Source: Chitinophaga sp. HK235 (lineage in GTDB: Bacteria > Bacteroidota > Bacteroidia > Chitinophagales > Chitinophagaceae). From it: a DNA stretch of 64,000 nucleotides. Below, one piece after another: positions 10,328 to 19,205 of this stretch. The DNA lies in assembly GCF_018255755.1 (NCBI RefSeq), contig NZ_CP073766.1, forward strand, positions 372,001-436,000, given 5' to 3'. Made by a program: the position numbers and the translations under genes. The notes beneath the pieces are model-generated. The model ran no database searches, was not told where the DNA came from, and saw only the letters and a program-made list of their open reading frames with translations. Position 1 is the first letter of the stretch. Every line of letters begins with the position of its first letter.

Positions 10328-10879
10328 ATGAAGATACAACCCGCGCAGATCACCCTGTCTTTCAGACAGGTCATAGATGCCACTTCTACAGGGGATTTTG
10401 AGAAAAAGGTTTTTGAAGATTCCTATGTAGAATTCCTCATGCAGTCGCAGGCCTATAATCCTGAAAAACAATTCCGGACCTTCAGTGAACTGAAAACCCA
10501 TAATCCGAAATCCAATTCATTACATTACAAAGTGGGCTTTGCCGTCGGATTATACCTGCAGGAACTGGGAAACAGGATTCCAGGCGTGAAAGATTGCCTC
10601 GGTAGTATGCATCTGCCGTTTGAGTTGTATCACCTTGAACTGATTGAGTCTGATATCGAGGATCGCCAGCAGCATCGCGTTGCAGTTATTTACATCACAC
10701 CGCCGTTCACCTTGCTGGAAATAATAGGAGACCGGCTGTTGCTGGTGTCCCCGGAGCAGACCAACAGTGCAGGCACATACGATACCTTCATGCTTTCATT
10801 CCAATCTCAGCTGTCTATCAGCAGCTATAAACCATCGGTACTGCCGCAGGATGAGCACCAGGCTGTACAGGCGTTCTAA
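10328..10879 (+). CDS. Hypothetical protein, 183 aa
   Basis: I do not recognise this protein. It has no signal peptide or membrane segment and is probably cytosolic. The sequence alternates charged helices (residues ~10-60) with beta-like stretches (HRVAVIYITPPFTLLEII). The frame is clean from an ATG preceded by an A/T-rich stretch, and a strong terminator follows directly, which supports a real gene. It lies 46 bases after the dioxygenase-like gene in the same direction and could be co-transcribed with it. Confidence 0.7.
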   Translation: MKIQPAQITLSFRQVIDATSTGDFEKKVFEDSYVEFLMQSQAYNPEKQFRTFSELKTHNPKSNSLHYKVGFAVGLYLQELGNRIPGVKDCLGSMHLPFELYHLELIESDIEDRQQHRVAVIYITPPFTLLEIIGDRLLLVSPEQTNSAGTYDTFMLSFQSQLSISSYKPSVLPQDEHQAVQAF

Positions 10880-10887
10880 AACAACAG

Positions 10888-10920
10888 AAGGCTGTCTGCT
10901 GTTTCACAGACAGCCTTTTT
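10888..10920 (+). terminator. Rho-independent terminator
   Basis: A 9-bp stem (GGCTGTCTG at 10890-10898 with CAGACAGCC at 10907-10915) is followed by five T. It ends the transcript of the 183-aa hypothetical gene. Confidence 0.85.
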
Positions 10921-10951
10921 ATTCGGGCTGGCAGCATATTAAATAATCTGA

Positions 10952-11593
10952 TTAGTAGAAGGAGGGTTTATCTCCTTCGGTGCCTGGTTTATCAATGCCT
11001 ACACTCGCTTTTACATTCTTCCGGGGATGTTGGATCAAATCAGCGATATATGCAGCAACACTCTTTCTGGAGACTTCCGTGCCTTTAAAATCTTCTCCCT
11101 TCTGCGTAAGTTCATAATCTACTTCGTCGTTATCAGTTAACCAGGCGGGCCTTACCACCGTGTAATCCAGATCGGCGGTTTCTATGATATCAGCTGCTTT
11201 TCTGTAAGGGGCCAGACTGTTGCCTATCATGGAGTCATTCCACTTCCCGAAAGGCCCCGGCACTTCATTGTAAATGCCCAGAGAAGTAACAAATATCAAA
11301 CGCCTGACACCATTTTTCTCCATCGCTTCCACAATCTGTCTGGCCATTTTATCTAAGCTCCCCGCCAGGTTGGCGTACACGATATCCTGATCTTTCATGG
11401 CCTCATTCAACTGGCTACGATGCAATACATCTCCTTCCACGATGTTGATGTTGGGGCCTTTGATCCCTTTTAAATGACTTTTTTTTCTCAGGAATAGTGT
11501 AAGGTGGATGTTTTCATGATGCTGAAGAAACTGAATAACATGATGGGCAATCGCACCGCCTGCGCCCAATATCAGCACTTTTGTCTGTTTCAT
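10952..11593 (-). CDS. NAD(P)-binding atypical SDR (NmrA/BVR-B-like)
   Basis: A 213-residue single-domain Rossmann protein of the NAD(P)H-binding type (PF13460). The N-terminus KVLILGAGGAIAHHV carries the glycine-rich dinucleotide loop. IVEGDVLHRSQLNEAM and IVYANLAGS match beta-strands 3 and 4, and LIFVTSLGIYNEVPG corresponds to the active-site strand. TVVRPAWLTD near residue 155 is the conserved RP(A/G)xL motif. It probably reduces a small substrate or acts as a redox-sensing/isomerase-like protein; the exact activity cannot be read from the sequence. It is monocistronic and divergent from the next gene. Confidence 0.85.
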   Translation of the reverse strand: MKQTKVLILGAGGAIAHHVIQFLQHHENIHLTLFLRKKSHLKGIKGPNINIVEGDVLHRSQLNEAMKDQDIVYANLAGSLDKMARQIVEAMEKNGVRRLIFVTSLGIYNEVPGPFGKWNDSMIGNSLAPYRKAADIIETADLDYTVVRPAWLTDNDEVDYELTQKGEDFKGTEVSRKSVAAYIADLIQHPRKNVKASVGIDKPGTEGDKPSFY

Positions 11594-11808
11594 GTTGACT
11601 GAGTTTTATTGATGGATAAATTTGACTTATATCTCTAAAATTGCCTTACAAAATCAGGCTTTAATAAAAACAGAAAAGTGCAATATTGGTTCATCAGCCT
11701 CCTATCCGGAGGCCGCTAAAGGCAATGGATAAAATGACTACTGTGCTCTCACCGCGTAGTGCCAGCTTAGTTTTAAGGTCATGTTATTTGTAACCCAAAA
11801 TCATCACT

Positions 11809-12180
11809 ATGTTAAAACGATTCTTATCTGTAGCCGCAGTACTGGCCATATTATCAGGTAGCAGCCTTTCTGCTGCAGCGCCTGTTCAGGCAGCTTCTGT
11901 AAAACAAACCCAGGTAGACAACAGGGTCACCCTTTCCATATCTGTATTCTGGACCCGCTGGTTGCCGCTTCCGCTTACATTTATACCCTCGTCATCGCTG
12001 ATCGTCAATACAACCACCGGCCAAATAGTAAGGGCAGATGCCGCCGGGCATGCCAGCATCGATGTGAAGGTGGGAGACGTGCTTAAGATAGATGAATTTG
12101 TTCAGCTGGAGCATGTAGTTACTGCCTTAGATCTGCAAGCTGGTTTTATGCTGATCAGTTTGGGAGAACTTCCCAGTTAA
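11809..12180 (+). CDS. Small secreted protein, 123 aa
   Basis: This short exported protein has no recognised family. Residues 1-29 form a clear Sec signal (basic MLKR, hydrophobic core, APVQAA cleavage region). The mature ~95 residues are beta-rich. The part from LIVNTTTGQIVRADAAGHAS to VGDVLKI resembles the turn-strand pattern of carboxypeptidase-regulatory-like (SusC N-terminal) domains, but it is too short for a firm call. A terminator follows 7 bases after the stop. Upstream (11594-11808) there is only a weak 6-bp hairpin at 11697-11713 and otherwise nothing recognisable. Confidence 0.7.
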   Translation: MLKRFLSVAAVLAILSGSSLSAAAPVQAASVKQTQVDNRVTLSISVFWTRWLPLPLTFIPSSSLIVNTTTGQIVRADAAGHASIDVKVGDVLKIDEFVQLEHVVTALDLQAGFMLISLGELPS

Positions 12181-12187
12181 ACTGAAG

Positions 12188-12221
12188 ACACGGCAGATTA
12201 TGATCGGTCTGCCGTGTTTTT
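12188..12221 (+). terminator. Rho-independent terminator
   Basis: A perfect 10-bp stem (ACACGGCAGA at 12188-12197 with its complement at 12208-12217) is followed by a run of T. Confidence 0.88.
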
Positions 12222-12339
12222 AAAAGTGATGATGTTGTTTCGATGGAATAAAACTGATGTTGCTGTTTTTTATTTATCATCTTCGCAGTACCTTGCCCGT
12301 GCGATTTAATTTTTTCTTTGCAGCATCAATCCATTATTT

Positions 12340-13329
12340 ATGACCATCCATGAAATCATTGATCTGATGGGGCTCAAAAGCACAACCCCGGAGATCATAC
12401 AGTTGTTTGAAACCTGTGAACTGGGAAAACCGCCCAAATCCGTCAATGCCAATCAGAGCAGGAAAAGCTTTCAGGACAAGAAAAGCCAGCTGAGCTTTGG
12501 TTTTAAGTTTGATATTACCAACGAACGGTTTTATCCTCCCTTCAGTCCCAAACAGGACGACTACAACTTCGATTGTTATCTTTCTTCCGTAGTGCTTTTT
12601 TCAGGAGGCTCCGGCAAAAAAAAGACCGCCGATACCAAACCCGATGCTTTCTGGGAAGGATTTATCAGCCCCAAAAGCAGTTATGAAGAATGTCTTGCCT
12701 TCTTTGATGTAAAGGGAGAAGAGCAGGATACCATTATGCGCAAACCCCTGAATGAAGTAGCAGAAGTGGCGGTATGGTTTTCCGGCGATAAGAGCCGTAT
12801 CACCGATATGGAGCTGCGTATTATAGAGACGCGTGAAATTTTTTCCATATATAATTTTGATACGCGTTATACCAGCAAAAAAGTAAAACAGGCCTATAGT
12901 CTGTTGGTGAAATGGTTGTTTGATAACAGGTACCTGATACTACCGGAACAGGCTTACCAGGAAACATTAGGCCTGGATCATGCAGCCCTGCTGGATTTTA
13001 CCGGCAAATACCTGAAAAATCATATCTGGACAACCCAGTTGGTGGATGACAAATCATTAACATCCTTTCTGTACCGGATCGCCAGTAACCGGTCTATAAC
13101 TATACCGGGTGGCGAAAATGTCAATGTCTACATAAAACATCTCTATATAAAAGCTTCCGGAAAATGGGACCAGCATCAGGATATCTACAACAATAGCACT
13201 ATGGAGGCGCTGGACGATTTTGAAAGCAGCATTCACCTGGATGAAACACAAAGCCGGCAATTCCTTCAGACGCTGACGGATATGTTTGTGCTTTTTAAAC
13301 AGGAACCAGCGGACGATTTTTTTCTGTAA
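12340..13329 (+). CDS. Hypothetical protein, 329 aa
   Basis: I do not recognise the family. It is a soluble protein with no signal peptide. Residues 1-45 (TIHEIIDLMGLKSTTPEIIQL) look like a small helical domain. A middle region with aromatic beta-like segments (FGFKFDITNERFYPPFSP, DAFWEGFI, FFDVKGEEQDTIMRKP) recalls SMI1/KNR4-like or immunity-type proteins in layout, but I see no defining motif. The last ~130 residues are helical. Upstream (12222-12339) there is a TTTCTTTGC sequence around 12312-12322 that could be a promoter -7 element. The protein lies upstream of the deleted SDR gene and shares its direction. Confidence 0.7.
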   Translation: MTIHEIIDLMGLKSTTPEIIQLFETCELGKPPKSVNANQSRKSFQDKKSQLSFGFKFDITNERFYPPFSPKQDDYNFDCYLSSVVLFSGGSGKKKTADTKPDAFWEGFISPKSSYEECLAFFDVKGEEQDTIMRKPLNEVAEVAVWFSGDKSRITDMELRIIETREIFSIYNFDTRYTSKKVKQAYSLLVKWLFDNRYLILPEQAYQETLGLDHAALLDFTGKYLKNHIWTTQLVDDKSLTSFLYRIASNRSITIPGGENVNVYIKHLYIKASGKWDQHQDIYNNSTMEALDDFESSIHLDETQSRQFLQTLTDMFVLFKQEPADDFFL

Positions 13330-13346
13330 TAAAATCAGCAAACTCA

Positions 13347-13687
13347 ATGAAGATACTTATCATAGGCACTACTGGTGCCATCGGGGCGAAAGTAACGGCG
13401 GCCCTCGGCGTGAACAATGAGATCATCACCGCTGGCCGCAATAGCGGCGATGTCCGGGTGGATATTACCGATGCTGCTTCCATAGTTTTGTAATGGCAGC
13501 AGCTACAGAGTTGCAGCGTGGTATCCGTATCAACGCTGTGAGCCCGGGTCAGGCCGAAGATTCTGCCGGCGCCATCAGTCACCTGTTTCCCGGTTTTAAC
13601 CCGGTGCCCATGCAAAAATTGGTGAACGCTTATCGGAGAAGCGTGGAGGGAGTAGTAACAGGCAGGATTATCCGGGTACATGAATAA
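13347..13687 (+). pseudogene. Short-chain dehydrogenase with central deletion
   Basis: The first 48 codons from ATG 13347 encode an SDR N-terminus: MKILIIGTTGAIGAKV has the TGxxGxxG-type loop, and NEIITAGRNSGDVRVDITD is the cofactor-specificity strand. The frame ends at TAA 13491. In another frame, sequence from about 13484 reads SFVMAAATELQRGIRINAVSP and continues to VTGRIIRVHE, which is a typical SDR C-terminus. The part between them, including the catalytic Ser and YxxxK, is absent. Compared with the roughly 200-residue family, about 85-90 codons are missing, joined out of frame near 13480-13490. The TAATG overlap would allow translation of two fragments, but neither could be an active dehydrogenase. 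Confidence 0.82.
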
Positions 13688-13751
13688 ATTGCACTCATTC
13701 CGGCAAACTGGCACCAAATTGGCATTGAGACGTATACAAACCATATTTTTT

Positions 13752-14237
13752 ATGAAAAAGATTGCCCTTGTGGCCTTCCTCCTGACCGCTGCCATGTGTT
13801 ATACACCAGCCACCAATGCCCAGGTACGGTTTAATGTTAATGTCAATGTAGGAAACCAGCCGCAATGGGGACCGGTAGGTTACGACTATGCTGAATATTA
13901 TTATCTCCCGGATATTGATGCCTACTACTATATCCCACAACGTCAGTTCATTTATTTTGACCGCGATGAAGATGAATGGGTATTCTCCAGAGCGCTGCCC
14001 GGATATTATCATTATGATCTGTACCGGGGGTACAAGGTAGTGGTCAACGATCCCCGGCCTTATATGAATGCAGACTACTACCGTTCAAAATACAGAAGAT
14101 ACAGGGGCTGTTATGGCAGGCAGGCCGTCATCCGCGATTGCCACGATGAGCGCTACAGAAGACATGATGATGACGATGACGATGATCAGGGCAGAGGCTG
14201 GCGTGGCCGCGGGCATAGACGTGGTGAAGATGATTAA
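13752..14237 (+). CDS. Secreted Tyr- and Asp-rich protein
   Basis: The frame is open from 13680, but the ATG at 13752 starts a perfect signal peptide (MKKIALVAFLLTAAMCYTPATNAQ), so I place the start there. The mature protein of about 138 residues is rich in Tyr (AEYYYLPDIDAYYYIPQRQF) and carries DEDEWVFSRALPGYYHYDLYRGYKVV. It ends in a low-complexity tail with seven consecutive Asp and an Arg/Gly-rich end. Similar short exported proteins with this YYYLPDIDAYY pattern are common in Chitinophagaceae and have no known function. The acidic tail might bind cations, which is inference. Monocistronic, followed by a terminator. Confidence 0.8.
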   Translation: MKKIALVAFLLTAAMCYTPATNAQVRFNVNVNVGNQPQWGPVGYDYAEYYYLPDIDAYYYIPQRQFIYFDRDEDEWVFSRALPGYYHYDLYRGYKVVVNDPRPYMNADYYRSKYRRYRGCYGRQAVIRDCHDERYRRHDDDDDDDQGRGWRGRGHRRGEDD

Positions 14238-14245
14238 ATAACGTT

Positions 14246-14282
14246 AACGGTTGTAGGTCGCAGGATTTACAACCGTTTTTTA
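14246..14282 (+). terminator. Rho-independent terminator
   Basis: A 10-bp stem (AACGGTTGTA at 14246-14255, complement at 14268-14277) is followed by a T run, 9 bases after the secreted-protein gene. Confidence 0.85.
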
Positions 14283-14304
14283 TTGCCGTTTACATTCTAA
14301 CGCA

Positions 14305-14335
14305 TAAAAAAAGCCGCTGAAAGCGGCTTTTTTTA
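14305..14335. terminator. Bidirectional terminator between convergent genes
   Basis: An 8-bp stem (AAGCCGCT at 14311-14318 with AGCGGCTT at 14322-14329) is flanked by an A run on the left and a T run on the right. It can end transcripts from both sides and probably serves the minus-strand hydrolase remnant. Confidence 0.85.
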
Positions 14336-14352
14336 TCAAGTGAAGATTATTA

Positions 14353-14962
14353 TCAGAATCCGGAAACGATGGCATTACTGGATAAAAAATCCTCCATCAT
14401 TGGAATCAGCCATTGTTGTTTGAATACAACACCTGTATGTGTAGTACCCGGCAATACGGCCAGTCTCATATTGGGAAGAGGTGCCATATCACCCATTTTG
14501 CCGCCACCGCGTAAACGCAGCATTTCTACGGCATGTTCCAGCTGCACCGCATCTGCATCACCGAAAATAAACAGGGTTTGCGAACGGATACCCTGGATGG
14601 CTGTTGCCGGCCAGTCCTGCTGGCTCATGTCCAGCTTTTTGACTTTTTCCACCATCGGCCATATGCTCATATGTGATAGGCCGGTTGATGTCTCCTGTGC
14701 GGCCATGTCCCTGTGATTCCAGGACAATCACCTTGCGGTTACGTGAAAGTACATTCATCATCTCCCTGAAAGGGCCTTCAATGTTCATGTAGGCGCCATG
14801 TAATAAAAGGAGGGGTTCTCCGCTGCCCTGTATCTCGTAATACATTTTAAGTCCGTTGACTGCCGCATACCCTTTGGCAGCAGCGGATTGAGCATGAACG
14901 GAAACATGGGATACAAACAATAAAATCAGTACAGCCAGATAGGTTTTTTTGAAGTGTGTCAT
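14353..14962 (-). pseudogene. Alpha/beta hydrolase with central deletion
   Basis: From ATG 14962 the frame encodes a signal peptide and an alpha/beta-hydrolase N-terminus: LLLLHGAYMN is the oxyanion region and LESQGHGRTGDINRPITYEHMAD is the strand before the nucleophile elbow. It then runs into an unrelated frame (GGKSQKAGHEPAG). The matching C-terminal half, with VEKVKKLDMSQQDWP, the acid region LFIFGDADAVQLEHAVEM and the His region VLPGTTHTGV, is in a different frame ending at 14353. The nucleophile elbow (GxSxG) and cap are missing, roughly 80-90 codons compared with the usual ~290-residue family. The junction lies near 14650-14665. A dead gene unless the assembly is wrong. Confidence 0.82.
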
Positions 14963-15157
14963 TTGATCGTATGGTTTAAACGGATAAAGACAACATCAGT
15001 AACAGGAACAAAATTATAACAGCCTTCAGAAAAGGAAGAGGGGAGAACACGACAATTTAAGGGCGAATTTGTACCAATATATTGATGGGCGGAAAGACAT
15101 GCTGGCTGGAAGCTGTTATCTTTATCCCGTGACTTTTAATTACTTCGAAAATAAGCC

Positions 15158-16327
15158 ATGGACAAGCGAACCAGTTGGATAGATAATTTACGTACATTCA
15201 TTACCGTATTAGTGGTGGCCCATCATTCCTCCCTGGCCTATACCACCTTTGCCTATTTTGATAGGGATGCCTATATCCGCTCTACCCACCCTGTGGTGGA
15301 TGCCGCAAGAAGCCGTGGACTGGATATCTTCGAGGATTTTAATGATGTGTTTTTTATGTCGCTGATGTTTTTAATCAGTGGCATTTTTGTGTACCGGAGC
15401 CTGTTGAACAAGGGGGCTGCTGTTTTTGTGCGTGACCGGTTTTATCGGTTGTTTATTCCTTTTGTGGTAGGGGTGACTGTGTTGATGCTCTGTGCGTACT
15501 ATCCGTCTTATTATCTCGCCCATGGCACACATGATCTCCAGGCATATGTGGTAGACTTTTTTACGGTAGAGGCATGGCCGGTAGGACCACCCTGGTTTAT
15601 ATGGGTGTTGTTTGTGTTTAACCTGGTAGTGGTCATTATCTTCCCGCTGTTAAAAGATCGTATCATACAATGGAGTGCAGGATTGGCAACGCTGAGACAA
15701 CATCCGGTAAAACTGTTGTTGTATTGGTATCTCTTCACGTGGGTGCTGTATGTACCCTTGGCGTTGGTGATAGATGCCGGGTACTGGACAGGCATCGGCC
15801 CGTTTGATTTTCAGGTGGGCAGGGTCCTGTTGTATTTTGGCTATTTTTTCCTTGGCATACTCATAGGGGCGCCGGGAGTGAATAACGGATTGTTTACCGA
15901 AGGGGCAGTTTTTGTGAAGAAATGGTGGTGCTGGCTGCTGGCCGCTTTGGGAGTATATGCCGCACTCAAGTTGAGTGAGGCGCCACTGACCGGCATGTTG
16001 AAGCGGGGGGAATTAAGTCTGCAACAGGCCACACTGATATACAGATCTATCTGGACATTATCCTGCACTTTCAGTTGTATTGCCTCGCTGACTATATTTA
16101 AGCGTCTGCTGAACTATAGCGGCAGATGGTGGCAGTCACTGTCGGCCAATGCCTATGGTATCTACCTGGTGCATTACATTTTTGTGATCTGGTGTCAGTA
16201 TCTTTTGCTGGGCGTGCCTTTGCCGGCATGGCCCAAATTCCTGATTACCACGCTGGTGTCGGTAATATGCAGCTGGTGTGTGACCTATATCGTCAGGAAA
16301 AATAATCTCATCGGGAAGTATCTGTAA
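15158..16327 (+). CDS. Acyltransferase 3 family membrane protein
   Basis: A 389-residue integral membrane protein of the Acyl_transf_3 (PF01757) family. It opens with the characteristic SWIDNLRTFITVLVVAHHSSLAY, with the conserved His-His pair, followed by FFMSLMFLISG and an Arg-rich loop (FVRDRFYRLFIPF). About ten hydrophobic segments cover the rest. Members transfer acyl groups to glycans, lipids or small molecules at the inner membrane; the acceptor here cannot be read. The opgC-like subgroup is the closest impression. A TTATCTTTA sequence near 15116-15124 fits a Bacteroidota promoter -7 element. Unlinked to obvious glycan genes. Confidence 0.88.
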   Translation: MDKRTSWIDNLRTFITVLVVAHHSSLAYTTFAYFDRDAYIRSTHPVVDAARSRGLDIFEDFNDVFFMSLMFLISGIFVYRSLLNKGAAVFVRDRFYRLFIPFVVGVTVLMLCAYYPSYYLAHGTHDLQAYVVDFFTVEAWPVGPPWFIWVLFVFNLVVVIIFPLLKDRIIQWSAGLATLRQHPVKLLLYWYLFTWVLYVPLALVIDAGYWTGIGPFDFQVGRVLLYFGYFFLGILIGAPGVNNGLFTEGAVFVKKWWCWLLAALGVYAALKLSEAPLTGMLKRGELSLQQATLIYRSIWTLSCTFSCIASLTIFKRLLNYSGRWWQSLSANAYGIYLVHYIFVIWCQYLLLGVPLPAWPKFLITTLVSVICSWCVTYIVRKNNLIGKYL

Positions 16328-16377
16328 AAACCTTCTTCCTGCTCCGGTGTTATCATTGTTGAACATCAAAGTCAACT

Positions 16378-17343
16378 ATGCAGCACACTGTTTTAACATC
16401 CGGCCAGTGGCCGGTTATCAAATTTGAAGACTGGAAGGATACACTGGCTACTGTACATCTGTGGACACAGATAGTGGGTAAGATCCGCCTCCGGACGATG
16501 CCCTGGCTGAACCATTCCTGGCATGTCACACTTTATGTAAATCCGTATGGGCTTGGTACAGGAAGTATGCCTTACCGGGATGGTATCTTTCAGATCGATT
16601 TTGATTTTGTCCATCATCAACTGGTGATTATTACCAGCAATGGGGAACGGGAAGCCATAGGCTTAAGGCCCAGAACGGTGGCTGATTTTTATACCACTTT
16701 GTTTGAAAAGCTACAGTCGCTGAATATAGAAGTCACGATTTATCCTGTGCCCAGCGAAATACCCGACGCTATTCCGTTTAACGAAGACGAACTGCATCAG
16801 TCTTATGATCAGCATCAGATGGAGAATTTCTGGCTGGCGCTGGTCAGGATGCATAATGTGCTGACCCGTTTCCGTGCGAGTTTCACGGGTAAATGCAGTC
16901 CCGTTCATTTTTTCTGGGGTGCTTTTGATCTGGCCGTAACGCGGTTTTCAGGGAGGGATGCACCCGAGCATATGGGCGCTGCACCCAATATGCCTACTAT
17001 TGTTATGCAGGAAGCGTATTCCAAAGAAGTGAGCTCCTGTGGCTTCTGGCCGGGTAATGAGCAGTATCCGCAGGCTTGTTTTTATTCCTATGCCTATCCG
17101 GCAGCTCCTGATTATGGTACACAGCCGGTACAGCCGGCAGAGGCCTTCTACAGCCTGGAGATGGGAGAGTTTATGTTGCCTTACGATGTAGTGCAGCAGG
17201 CCGATAACCCCGAAGAGACATTGATGGCCTTTTTACAGTCCACCTACGAAGCTGCCGCCAATACAAGCCACTGGGACCGTAAAGCCCTGGAATGTGATCT
17301 GTCAAGGTATGAAGAGGCTTATGGTTGTTATAAGGAGGGGTAG
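16378..17343 (+). CDS. DUF5996 family protein
   Basis: A soluble 321-residue protein of the DUF5996 family, whose function is unknown. Recognisable features are WPVIKFEDWKDTLATVHLWTQIVGK at the N-terminus, NHSWHVTLYV, and CSPVHFFWGAFDLAVTRFSGR in the middle. The last is a block conserved across the family with many potential catalytic polar and aromatic residues. The C-terminal part has PEHMGAAPNMPTIV, SCGFWPG and GEFMLPYDVV. No signal peptide. It follows the acyltransferase by 50 bases in the same direction. Confidence 0.85.
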   Translation: MQHTVLTSGQWPVIKFEDWKDTLATVHLWTQIVGKIRLRTMPWLNHSWHVTLYVNPYGLGTGSMPYRDGIFQIDFDFVHHQLVIITSNGEREAIGLRPRTVADFYTTLFEKLQSLNIEVTIYPVPSEIPDAIPFNEDELHQSYDQHQMENFWLALVRMHNVLTRFRASFTGKCSPVHFFWGAFDLAVTRFSGRDAPEHMGAAPNMPTIVMQEAYSKEVSSCGFWPGNEQYPQACFYSYAYPAAPDYGTQPVQPAEAFYSLEMGEFMLPYDVVQQADNPEETLMAFLQSTYEAAANTSHWDRKALECDLSRYEEAYGCYKEG

Positions 17344-17389
17344 TGTTGGTTTCCGGAGGGTTTCGGGTTAGTGGGAAAAAGTATATCTT

Positions 17390-18421
17390 TTGGGAAATTA
17401 TCTAGTTGTGAGAAAAATTATCAGATTATCCCTTATCCTGCTGGGCTTCCTGGGGGTCGTTTCCCTCTACGCCAATTTTTTACATCCCCTGTTTTTCTTT
17501 GGTAAAAAGCCGTTGGTAAACACCAACAGCGCCTTCCTTGCCAAAGGAAGGGACATCGCCTTCACCAGCGGAGATGTCACGCTGAAAGGCAAAATTTTTA
17601 CCAAGGCCCCCCAGGGTGCGAAAGTGCCGCTGATCGTCTTTTGCGTAGGTTCCGGTCCCAATTCTTCCCATGCCACCAGCTATGCCCGCATGCTGGATAC
17701 TATGTTCCTGCAAAATCTCCCGATGGATAGTATCGCGTTACTCTGTTTTGATAAACGGGGTATTGGTGAGTCGGATGGTGACTGGTACAACGCCTCCTTT
17801 GAGCAAAGAGCCGCAGATGCCAAGGCTGCAGCCGATTACGGTGCTACACTTCCTTTTGTGGACCCTAAACGTATCATTATTGTGGGGCACAGTCAGGGTG
17901 GCTGGATTGTGCAACTGGCATTAGCCCAATATCCGGAAACATTTGTGGGTGGTATTTCTATGGCTGGACCTGTATTCAGCGTACGCCGGCAACTGGTGAA
18001 TGACCGTTCCAGCTCCCTCGCCTGTCATGGTATGGACACTGTATCGGCCATTAAAAAAGCGGAATGGGAGGTCAGCCGGGATATTACATTTTCAATGCTT
18101 TTCCCTTTCATGGAAAACTGGAAACAGCTTCAGGTGATCAAGGATTTTGAACCGGCACCTTATCTGAAAAAAATAAAAACGCCTATATTGTTACTTTGGG
18201 GCTCACAGGACCCGCTGGTAAGTCCGCAGTGGTGTCGGGAAGCATTAGCCGCCAATTTCCCACAGGGCCTGCCGGCCAACTTTGATACACTCACCATAAC
18301 CGGCGCCAATCATGGCTTTAAAATAGCCGGATGCTGTTATGAAGGTTCTTATGCCCAGGTGCCCTATGCTGCAGCATGTAAAGTGGCTATGCTCAGCTGG
18401 ATACGAAAAAAATTTTTGTGA
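17390..18421 (+). CDS. Membrane-anchored or exported alpha/beta hydrolase
   Basis: Serine hydrolase of the alpha/beta fold. Residues ~8-28 are a hydrophobic signal or anchor (IIRLSLILLGFLGVVSLYANF). The oxyanion strand is PLIVFCVGSGPNSS, the nucleophile elbow GHSQGG has Ser168, the acid is in LLLWGSQDPLV and the His in ITGANHGF. This layout matches exported esterase or peptidase-like hydrolases (YfhR/BAAT-like). The open frame begins with TTG at 17390; GTG at 17408 (VRKIIRLSL) is an alternative start. A TATCTTTTG sequence at 17384-17392 looks like a promoter -7 element and overlaps the TTG, which favours the GTG start. Substrate unknown. Confidence 0.87.
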   Translation: MGNYLVVRKIIRLSLILLGFLGVVSLYANFLHPLFFFGKKPLVNTNSAFLAKGRDIAFTSGDVTLKGKIFTKAPQGAKVPLIVFCVGSGPNSSHATSYARMLDTMFLQNLPMDSIALLCFDKRGIGESDGDWYNASFEQRAADAKAAADYGATLPFVDPKRIIIVGHSQGGWIVQLALAQYPETFVGGISMAGPVFSVRRQLVNDRSSSLACHGMDTVSAIKKAEWEVSRDITFSMLFPFMENWKQLQVIKDFEPAPYLKKIKTPILLLWGSQDPLVSPQWCREALAANFPQGLPANFDTLTITGANHGFKIAGCCYEGSYAQVPYAAACKVAMLSWIRKKFL

Positions 18422-18751
18422 TAGAATAGTACCTTTTTGATTGTAATACGTTTTAAGGACGAGATCGGTAGATTCTCAAATAGAGAAAGAGTGCTCCGGT
18501 TAAGGCTGTCATTGACCTATAGACAGTTTTACAGAAGTTCAGATTGTAAGAATATCAACCATTAGAACGAATGTAGCAATACGATATTTTTTCCCATTCA
18601 TTTTTTACCCCCAAAGACGCTGGTTTATTTCCAGTGTGATTTTCTTTTGTCCATTGTTTGTGCCTTTTATTGTTAGTTAGTCGTCGATAGGTTGTAGTCG
18701 AAACAGAGTGGATATGATTCAGCATTGTTTAATTATTAGTGTTAATGGTAG
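18422..18751. other. AT-rich gene-free stretch left of the CRISPR island
   Basis: No credible open reading frame is seen here. One partial copy of the GTCGTCGAT motif (18680-18688) occurs without a matching right arm. The base composition falls towards A/T compared with the genes to the left, which marks the left side of the CRISPR-Cas island. Confidence 0.5.
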
Positions 18752-18795
18752 GTCGTCGATGTTTGGGGTGAGTCTTATTATCTCACATCGACGAC
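18752..18795. repeat. Inverted repeat upstream of CRISPR array A (leader hairpin)
   Basis: Perfect 11-bp arms: GTCGTCGATGT at 18752-18762 and ACATCGACGAC at 18785-18795, with a 22-nt spacer, followed by TTTTAAAG. The same arms occur at 25091-25132 before the second array, at a similar distance from the first repeat (77 versus about 69 nt). This suggests a shared leader or regulatory element. Confidence 0.75.
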
Positions 18796-18872
18796 TTTTA
18801 AAGAGTGAAAATTGTTGAAAGAGGATTTTTGGGTGTTTGATAATGACGTAGATGGTTTTGTGGGGGGATAGG

Positions 18873-19029
18873 GTTTTAATCGTACAAGGGTGAATTGAAA
18901 TAAAAAGTCGTAAAGCTTTCTGGCATCGGAATATATTGTTTTAATTGTACAAGGATGAATTGAAATGTGGTGAATTTTCGTAGTGGAACACAATTATCCA
19001 GGCCTTAATCGTACAAGAATGAATTGAAT
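18873..19029 (+). CRISPR. Short degenerate CRISPR array A (3 repeats)
   Basis: Three 28-nt repeats at 18873-18900, 18938-18965 and 19002-19029 share the core TTAATCGTACAAGGATG plus GAATTGAAA, with a few substitutions each. Spacers are 37 and 36 nt. The third repeat is degraded at both ends (GCC for GTT at the start, T for A at the end), as expected for the leader-distal end. The repeat type (GTTTTAAT start, ATTGAAA end) is that of type I-B/III arrays. It lies directly upstream of the cas operon. Confidence 0.82.
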
Positions 19030-19180
19030 TCTCCAGCGTCCAAGGAGTGGAATGGCTTGCCTATCTTATAAACTATACAAAACAACAGCCGATTGCTGAG
19101 TAAAATTTTTAGGGGTGGATAGTACTTTTTTATTCTGAGGACGTTAAAATGTCAAAAAAATAGATAATTCTCATGATGAC

Positions 19181-19205
19181 TTAGTGAATATCTGAGATTC
19201 ACTAA
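19181..19205. promoter_or_regulatory. Inverted repeat upstream of cas6
   Basis: A perfect 9-bp inverted repeat (TTAGTGAAT at 19181-19189 and ATTCACTAA at 19197-19205, 7-nt loop) lies 115 bases before cas6, in the otherwise empty 19030-19319 stretch. A second small hairpin, ATTCCG-GAGA-CGGAAT, is at 19257-19272. Either could be an operator for the cas operon; this is inference from symmetry only. Confidence 0.5.

Noticed and set aside
18778..18993. 71-codon minus-strand frame over CRISPR array A
   Set aside because: It shows repeated peptide segments caused by the CRISPR repeats; not a gene.
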